From assembly GCA_963655255.1 (NCBI GenBank), contig CAVKEB010000044.1, positions 1 through 16,845 on the forward strand: a stretch of DNA of 16,845 bases. The letters run 5' to 3'. The first letter of the stretch is position 1. Each line of letters begins with the position of its first letter. The stretch is from CAG-791 sp963655255 (lineage in GTDB: Bacteria > Bacillota > Clostridia > Lachnospirales > Lachnospiraceae). Shown here piece by piece: positions 13,332-16,845 of the stretch. The notes below the pieces were generated by a model. It searched no databases and was not told the origin of the DNA. It worked only from the letters and a program-made list of their open reading frames with translations. Position numbers and translations under genes: made by a program.

Positions 13332-13491
13332 AGCCGGCAGGAATGTCGTGACCTGTATCGCAGAATGGACCCTCAGAAGAAAGCACTTCGGACGGGCATG
13401 CATCAGAGGCATGATCCGCCACGGATAAGGTGCGAAATTCAGAAGAGAACATAAGCAGGTTCGCCTCAATCAAAACAACCGCTTCCGCGCA

Positions 13492-13531
13492 GTTCCGAAC
13501 GGGCAGTACAGAAAAGACTGCTGATCGGAAC
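13492..13531 (+). promoter_or_regulatory. Two-tier hairpin upstream of rpsM
   Basis: GTTCCGA (13492-13498) pairs perfectly with TCGGAAC (13525-13531). Inside, GCAGT (13503-13507) pairs with ACTGC (13517-13521) around a 9-nt A-rich loop, with internal loops of 4 and 3 nt. It lies 28 nt before the rpsM ribosome binding site. The two-helix shape with an asymmetric internal loop resembles many ribosomal-protein operator hairpins (inference). Confidence 0.6.
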
Positions 13532-13573
13532 CGGAGAGAAGCAAACACAAACGTTTTTTAAGGAGATCATAAA

Positions 13574-13942
13574 ATGGCTCGTATTGCAGGTGTTGATTTA
13601 CCCAGAGACAAGCGCGTTGAGATCGGCCTGACCGCTATTTACGGAATCGGCCGCACCTCCGCAGACAAGATTCTTAAGGCAACAGGCGTGGATCCTGATA
13701 CCCGCTGCAGAGATCTGACGGATGATGATGTCAGAAAGCTCGCAGATGAGATCGCAGCAAACTACATGGTAGAAGGTGACCTTCGCCGTGACGTTGCGAT
13801 GAACATCAAGATGCTCACCGAGATCGGTTCCTACAGAGGAGTTCGTCACAGAAGAGGACTTCCGGTTCGTGGACAGCACACGAAGAACAACGCTCGTACC
13901 CGCAAGGGACCTCGTAAGACCATCGCTAACAAGAAACAGTAA
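13574..13942 (+). CDS. rpsM: 30S ribosomal protein S13
   Basis: S13 is in the 30S head and forms bridges B1a and B1b with 23S rRNA and L5. Its C-terminal tail touches P-site tRNA. The 122-residue product has MARIAGVDLPRDKRVEIGLT, the helix-hairpin-helix-like turn IYGIGRTSA (22-30) and the basic tail GQHTKNNARTRKGPRKT. AAGGAG (13560-13565) lies 8 nt before ATG 13574. In the E. coli alpha operon, S4 controls translation from this gene. Confidence 0.98.
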   Translation: MARIAGVDLPRDKRVEIGLTAIYGIGRTSADKILKATGVDPDTRCRDLTDDDVRKLADEIAANYMVEGDLRRDVAMNIKMLTEIGSYRGVRHRRGLPVRGQHTKNNARTRKGPRKTIANKKQ

Positions 13943-13949
13943 TTTTGTC

Positions 13950-13993
13950 GCACCCAAGAAAGGTGCTTACCGCGGATCACGAATCCTGCGGTA
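13950..13993 (+). promoter_or_regulatory. Tandem hairpins in the rpsM-rpsK spacer
   Basis: GCACC/GGTGC (13950-13954 and 13962-13966) is a 5-bp stem. TACCGC+GGAT (13968-13977) pairs with ATCC-t-GCGGTA (13983-13993), ten pairs with one bulged T. They occupy most of the 72-nt gap and end 8 nt before the rpsK ribosome binding site GAAAGGA (14001-14007). No T-run follows. Confidence 0.55.
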
Positions 13994-14014
13994 TGTAGAT
14001 GAAAGGAAAATATT

Positions 14015-14410
14015 ATGCCAGTTACTAAGAAAGCTTCCGCTTCCAAGAAGCGCGTAAAGAAGAACGTTGAGCGCGGCCAGGCACACATCCAGGCTTCCTT
14101 CAACAACACCATCGTTACTCTGACCGATACCCAGGGCAATGCACTTTCCTGGGCTTCCGCCGGCGGACTGGGCTTCAAGGGCTCCAGAAAGTCCACCCCT
14201 TACGCAGCTCAGCTTGCAGCTGAGACTGCAACCAAGGCTGCCCTCATTCACGGCCTGAAGGCTGTTGATGTATTCGTAAAGGGACCCGGATCAGGAAGAG
14301 AAGCTGCCATCCGTGCGCTGAACGCAAACGGCCTGCAGGTTCTGTCCATCACGGACGTGACGCCGGTACCGCACAACGGATGCCGCCCTCCGAAGAGAAG
14401 AAGAGTATAG
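14015..14410 (+). CDS. rpsK: 30S ribosomal protein S11
   Basis: S11 is on the 30S platform and contacts the mRNA near the Shine-Dalgarno helix in the E site. The 131-residue product has a basic N-terminus (KKASASKKRVKKNVERG), the core HIQASFNNTIVTLTDTQGN, the signature GPGSGREAAIRAL and the canonical C-terminus HNGCRPPKRRRV. GAAAGGA lies about 7 nt before the ATG. It is followed by a 179-nt spacer instead of direct linkage to rpsD. Confidence 0.98.
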   Translation: MPVTKKASASKKRVKKNVERGQAHIQASFNNTIVTLTDTQGNALSWASAGGLGFKGSRKSTPYAAQLAAETATKAALIHGLKAVDVFVKGPGSGREAAIRALNANGLQVLSITDVTPVPHNGCRPPKRRRV

Positions 14411-14589
14411 TTTTGTTATCCATACTGCGGATTCGCAGCCGCACATTCTCCGGAACTCCTTCCGGGAGTGCTGACGGTCGGATCCATTGGAAAAATGGTA
14501 TTTTTAATTGGATGAAGGCGCCGCTTGCGGCGTTGTAAACAACAATCGGAGAGAATGCTCTCTCCGACAGAATGAAAGGAGCCAATACT
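14411..14589 (+). promoter_or_regulatory. Structured leader between rpsK and rpsD
   Basis: No gene is visible in these 179 nt. Stems are CTGCG/CGCAG around GATT near 14426-14439, CCATT/AATGG (14484-14488 and 14494-14498) followed by TATTTTT, CGCCG/CGGCG around CTTG near 14519-14532, and the 8-bp hairpin at 14546-14567. The CCATT hairpin plus T-run is too short to be a confident terminator. In B. subtilis S4 represses its own gene through the rpsD leader, so this region is a natural candidate for S4 autoregulation here. Confidence 0.5.
14546..14567 (+). promoter_or_regulatory. 8-bp hairpin directly before the rpsD ribosome binding site
   Basis: TCGGAGAG (14546-14553) pairs perfectly with CTCTCCGA (14560-14567) around AATGCT. 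The 5' arm carries a GGAG. The structure ends 7 nt before the real Shine-Dalgarno AAAGGAG (14575-14581). Confidence 0.6.
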
Positions 14590-15183
14590 ATGGCAGTAGA
14601 TAAGACACCCGTCCTGAAGAGATGCAGATCTCTTGATCTTGATCCCACCTTCCTTGGATATGACAAGAAGTCCAAGAGAACCCTTACCAGAAGAAGCAGA
14701 AAGATGTCCGAGTACGGCACTCAGCTTCGTGAGAAGCAGAAGGCCAAGTTCATCTACGGCGTTCTGGAGAAGCCTTTCCGCAACTATTATGAGAAGGCTG
14801 ACCGTATGAAGGGAATGACCGGTGAGAACCTGATGGTTATGCTGGAGTCCCGTCTGGACAACGTTGTTTTCCGTATGGGCTTTGCACGTACCAGAAGAGA
14901 GGCACGTCAGGTCGTTGACCACAAGCACATCCTGGTAAACGGCAAGTGCATCAACATCCCTTCCTACCAGATCAAGGCAGGTGATGTCATCGAGGTCAAG
15001 GAATCCAACAGAACCATGCAGAGATTCAAGGACATCGCTGAAGTTACTGCAGGCAGACTCACACCGGAGTGGGTTGATGTGGACAAGGAGAATTTCAAAG
15101 GAACCGTAAGCGCACTTCCGAAGAGAGATCAGATCGACGTTCCCGTTGATGAGATGCAGATCGTCGAGTTGTATTCCAAGTAA
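14590..15183 (+). CDS. rpsD: 30S ribosomal protein S4, zinc-free form
   Basis: S4 nucleates 30S assembly on 16S rRNA and, in several bacteria, represses its own synthesis. The 197-residue product has the N-terminal S4 region (about 1-85) and the S4 RNA-binding domain (about 87-150), with LESRLDNVVFRMGFARTRRE and QVVDHKHILVNGK. The N-terminus has a single Cys12 instead of the four-cysteine zinc knuckle of some S4 proteins. The frame is open from an upstream ATG at 14572, but ATG 14590 is chosen because AAAGGAG (14575-14581) is 8 nt before it and the upstream ATG lies ahead of that site. In B. subtilis rpsD is a separate monocistronic gene, whereas here it stays in the alpha cluster. Confidence 0.97.
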   Translation: MAVDKTPVLKRCRSLDLDPTFLGYDKKSKRTLTRRSRKMSEYGTQLREKQKAKFIYGVLEKPFRNYYEKADRMKGMTGENLMVMLESRLDNVVFRMGFARTRREARQVVDHKHILVNGKCINIPSYQIKAGDVIEVKESNRTMQRFKDIAEVTAGRLTPEWVDVDKENFKGTVSALPKRDQIDVPVDEMQIVELYSK

Positions 15184-15192
15184 TGAATGTGA

Positions 15193-15236
15193 CGCGGAAC
15201 CTTTCACACCATGCGGGAGCGTTCCGCGGCCGCATG
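15193..15236 (+). promoter_or_regulatory. Interleaved inverted repeats between rpsD and rpoA (candidate two-state switch)
   Basis: CGCGGAAC (15193-15200) pairs perfectly with GTTCCGCG (15221-15228). CATGCGG (15210-15216) pairs perfectly with CCGCATG (15230-15236). The order A-B-A'-B' means the two stems are either alternatives or a pseudoknot. Only 1 nt separates A' from B', too short to span an 8-bp stem, so full-length coexistence is unlikely and alternative folding is favoured. The rpoA Shine-Dalgarno AAGGAGG follows at 15246-15252. Confidence 0.65.
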
Positions 15237-15259
15237 AAAAACCATAAGGAGGTATATGC

Positions 15260-16225
15260 GTGTTTGATTTTGAAAGACCCAGCATTGAAACGACTGAAAT
15301 GTCCGATGACAACAAATTCGGCAGATTCGTTGTAGAACCCCTCGAAAGAGGGTATGGTCTTACTCTCGGAAATTCCCTGAGAAGAATCATGCTTTCTTCA
15401 CTTCCGGGCGCGGCAGTCAGCCAGATCAAAATCGATGGTGTTCAGCATGAGTTCAGCACGATTCCGGGCGTAAAAGAAGACGTCACGGACATCATCATGA
15501 ACATCAAGAGTCTGGCCATCAAGAACACCAGCGAGACGGACGAGCCCAAGACCGCATACATCGAGTATGAAGGAGAAGGCATTGTGCACGCCAGCGATAT
15601 CCAGGCAGATCAGGACATTCACATCATGAATCCCGATCAGGTTATCGCAACTCTCTCCGGCAAGAAGACGAAGCTGTTCATTGAGCTTACGATCACCAAG
15701 GGCAGAGGATACGTCAGCGCTGACAAGAACAAGAATGAAGACACCAAGATCGGCATCATCCCGATTGACTCGATTTACACTCCGGTACAGAGAGTCAATG
15801 TGACGGTTGAGAACACCCGTGTCGGTCAGCAGACGGACTTCGACAAGCTGACACTGGATGTCACGACGAATGGCACCCTTGCTCCCGATGAAGCTGTCAG
15901 CCTGGCAGCGAAGGTCCTCTCTGAGCATCTTTCCGTATTCATTGATCTGAGCGACAATGCGAAGACAACGGAAGTGATGGCAGAGCCCATTGATGACAAT
16001 AAGACCAAGGCTCTGGAAATGAGCATTGACGAGCTCGAGCTGTCCGTTCGTTCCTACAACTGCCTGAAGCGTGCAGGAATCAATACGGTGCAGGAGCTCT
16101 GCAGCAAGACTCCCGATGAAATGATGAAGGTGAGAAACCTGGGCAGAAAGTCTCTGGACGAGGTTCTGGAGAAGCTCAAGGAGCTGGGCCTGAAGCTGAA
16201 CATGGGGACGGAAACCGAGGGCTGA
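15260..16225 (+). CDS. rpoA: DNA-directed RNA polymerase alpha subunit (GTG start)
   Basis: Alpha dimerises to start RNA polymerase assembly and, through its C-terminal domain, contacts UP elements and activators. The 321-residue product has the N-terminal domain (about 1-230), including VEPLERGYGLTLGNSLRRI (25-43), a linker, and the C-terminal domain (about 250-312). Arg264 in LSVRSYNCLKRAG corresponds to the DNA-binding Arg265 of E. coli. The start is GTG at 15260, 7 nt after AAGGAGG. The ATG at 15256 is in another frame. A short hydrophilic tail (NMGTETEG) ends the protein. Confidence 0.98.
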   Translation: MFDFERPSIETTEMSDDNKFGRFVVEPLERGYGLTLGNSLRRIMLSSLPGAAVSQIKIDGVQHEFSTIPGVKEDVTDIIMNIKSLAIKNTSETDEPKTAYIEYEGEGIVHASDIQADQDIHIMNPDQVIATLSGKKTKLFIELTITKGRGYVSADKNKNEDTKIGIIPIDSIYTPVQRVNVTVENTRVGQQTDFDKLTLDVTTNGTLAPDEAVSLAAKVLSEHLSVFIDLSDNAKTTEVMAEPIDDNKTKALEMSIDELELSVRSYNCLKRAGINTVQELCSKTPDEMMKVRNLGRKSLDEVLEKLKELGLKLNMGTETEG

Positions 16226-16411
16226 GAACTTCAGCCGGAGGACCGGAATCCGGAAACGGCGGTGCCGGGACAGATTCCGGACGACGAGAAAAGGCAATAC
16301 TTCCTGCGGCGGTAAATCCCATGAGGTGTGCTGCGGGTCGGCAGTCAGCATGACCGCTGCGGGTAATTCCACAGGTTCCGCAGAGGCCGCCATAAGAAAA
16401 GGAGAAAAACA
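16226..16411 (+). promoter_or_regulatory. Spacer between rpoA and rplQ with repeats
   Basis: No gene is visible in these 186 nt. They contain the palindrome-plus-extension CCGGAATCCGGAAACGG (16243-16259), a partial ATTCCGGA at 16274-16281, and a direct repeat GCTGCGGGT at 16330-16338 and 16356-16364. Between the repeats, GGTC and GACC can pair. No terminator and no convincing promoter were found, so rplQ is probably read from the upstream promoter. Confidence 0.4.
16243..16259. repeat. Dispersed palindrome CCGGA-W-TCCGG, copy 3, with AAACGG extension
   Basis: CCGGAATCCGGAAACGG has one mismatch to the 17-mer at 11684-11700. Because the core is an odd palindrome with central A/T, the mismatch is just the central base, so the core reads the same on the other strand. 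Confidence 0.5.
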
Positions 16412-16845
16412 ATGGCTGAATACAGAAAGTTAGGCAAGAAGACCAAGCTGAGAAAGGCTCTGCTCCGTTCTCAGGTAACCGCACTGCTTTACAATGGAAA
16501 GATCATCACCACGGAGGCACGTGCAAAGGAAATCCAGAAGCTGGTGGAGCCCATGATCGCTCTGGCAGCAAAGGAGAAGGACAACTTCGAGGAAGTGACC
16601 GTTAAGGCAAAGGTTGCCCGCAAGGACAAGGACGGCAAGCGCGTCAAGGAAGTCAAGGACGGCAAGAAGGTTACCGTTTACGATGAAGTTGAGAAGAAGG
16701 TCACCAAGGATGCTCCTTCCCGTCTGCATGCAAGACGTCAGCTCATGAAGTTCCTGTATCCTGTAACTGAGGTTCCGGCTGCAGGCGCAGGCCGCAAGAA
16801 GAACACCAAAGAGGTTGATCTTGTGGAGAAGCTCTTCAACGAGTA
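16412..16845 (+). CDS. rplQ: 50S ribosomal protein L17, 3' end outside the window
   Basis: L17 lies near the exit tunnel on the 50S surface. The window contains 144 codons plus two bases (TA). The family N-terminus MAEYRKLGKKTKLRKALLRS and IITTEARAKEIQKLVE are present, and SRLHARRQ follows later. Between them, about residues 55-100 form a highly charged insert (KEKDNFEEVTVKAKVARKDK and on) absent from the roughly 120-residue Bacillus L17. I recall a similar insert in Lachnospiraceae. The conserved C-terminal GGYTR region has not yet appeared, so the final TA is more likely the start of a Tyr codon than of a stop. AAAAGGAG (16397-16404) precedes the ATG by 7 nt. Confidence 0.96.
   Translation, partial: MAEYRKLGKKTKLRKALLRSQVTALLYNGKIITTEARAKEIQKLVEPMIALAAKEKDNFEEVTVKAKVARKDKDGKRVKEVKDGKKVTVYDEVEKKVTKDAPSRLHARRQLMKFLYPVTEVPAAGAGRKKNTKEVDLVEKLFNE

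Larger units (their letters stand above)
13148..13573 (+). promoter_or_regulatory. Long structured spacer between rpmJ and rpsM
   Basis: These 426 nt hold no gene I can support. Several perfect inverted repeats are visible: 13250-13253/13265-13268 (GGCG/CGCC), 13308-13316/13323-13331 (9 bp with one G-U, loop GGGGAG), 13397-13401/13409-13413 (CATGC/GCATG) extended by 13393-13395/13416-13418, and 13492-13498/13525-13531 with an inner stem. A long-range pairing CCGGCTGG (13243-13250) with CCAGCCGG (13330-13337) is possible and conflicts by two bases with the 9-bp stem. No good promoter or terminator was found. In E. coli the leader of rpsM is where S4 represses the alpha operon through a pseudoknot. 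This spacer has the equivalent position, but no sequence homology is claimed. Confidence 0.5.

Noticed and set aside
12889..13548. 219-codon antisense frame across rpmJ and its spacer
   Set aside because: It covers the rpmJ gene and promoter on the other strand. Its composition is unlike the neighbouring proteins and no family is recognised.
14484..14505. CCATT/AATGG hairpin plus TATTTTT before rpsD as a terminator
   Set aside because: A 5-bp A-T rich stem is too weak to call. It is recorded only as part of the leader.
14572..14589. Upstream in-frame ATG for rpsD
   Set aside because: It lies ahead of the Shine-Dalgarno AAAGGAG, and the family N-terminus fits ATG 14590.
14416..15429. Long antisense frames opposite rpsD/rpoA, and similarly opposite rplC, rplB, rplR-rpsE and rpoA
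   Set aside because: Strong codon bias of ribosomal genes leaves long open antisense frames. None has a ribosome binding site or domain.
1..16845. tRNA or rRNA genes, CRISPR arrays, insertion sequences, prophage
   Set aside because: No cloverleaf, rRNA segment, regular repeat-spacer pattern, transposase or phage gene was seen. The window is a core housekeeping locus.

Overview
This window is the ribosomal-protein supercluster (S10, spc and alpha operons) of a low-to-medium GC Gram-positive bacterium. All 31 recognised genes lie on the + strand, from rpsJ through to a truncated rplQ. The gene order, the zinc-type short S14, the fused S10-spc-alpha layout and the zinc-finger LID of adenylate kinase point to Bacillota (Firmicutes), class Clostridia. 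The N-terminally extended L22 and an L17 with a charged insert of about 45 residues resemble Lachnospiraceae proteins from memory. That family call is an inference, since no database was searched.

Layout: 1-330 holds no gene and looks like the structured leader of the S10 operon. 331-5965 is the S10 block: rpsJ, rplC, rplD, rplW, rplB, rpsS, rplV, rpsC, rplP, rpmC, rpsQ. 6011-12709 is the spc block: rplN, rplX, rplE, rpsN, rpsH, rplF, rplR, rpsE, rpmD, rplO, secY, adk, infA. The map gene (methionine aminopeptidase), common between adk and infA in Bacillota, is absent. After infA come an intrinsic terminator (12768-12819), a second long dyad (12827-12874) and a good sigma-A promoter (12916-12944). 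These appear to start a separate alpha transcription unit: rpmJ, rpsM, rpsK, rpsD, rpoA, rplQ (partial, running off the end).

The proteins are ordinary and well conserved: 30S and 50S subunit proteins, the SecY translocon channel, adenylate kinase, IF-1 and the RNA polymerase alpha subunit. The unusual content is between the genes. Most junctions are tight (1-4 nt overlaps to about 40 nt), but several spacers are long and rich in perfect inverted repeats: rpsJ-rplC (356 nt), rpsH-rplF (214 nt), secY-adk (157 nt), infA-rpmJ (324 nt), rpmJ-rpsM (426 nt), rpsK-rpsD (179 nt) and rpoA-rplQ (186 nt). Hairpins often sit directly upstream of a ribosome binding site (rplC, adk, rpsM, rpsK, rpsD, rpoA), and the rpsJ site itself lies in a predicted hairpin loop. 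Two interleaved inverted repeats between rpsD and rpoA cannot easily form together and look like a two-state RNA switch. An 11-nt odd palindrome, CCGGA(A/T)TCCGG, recurs in several spacers. These elements are the best candidates for undescribed regulation, probably autogenous control by ribosomal proteins or RNA processing. All structures were paired by eye; no folding energies or covariation were calculated.
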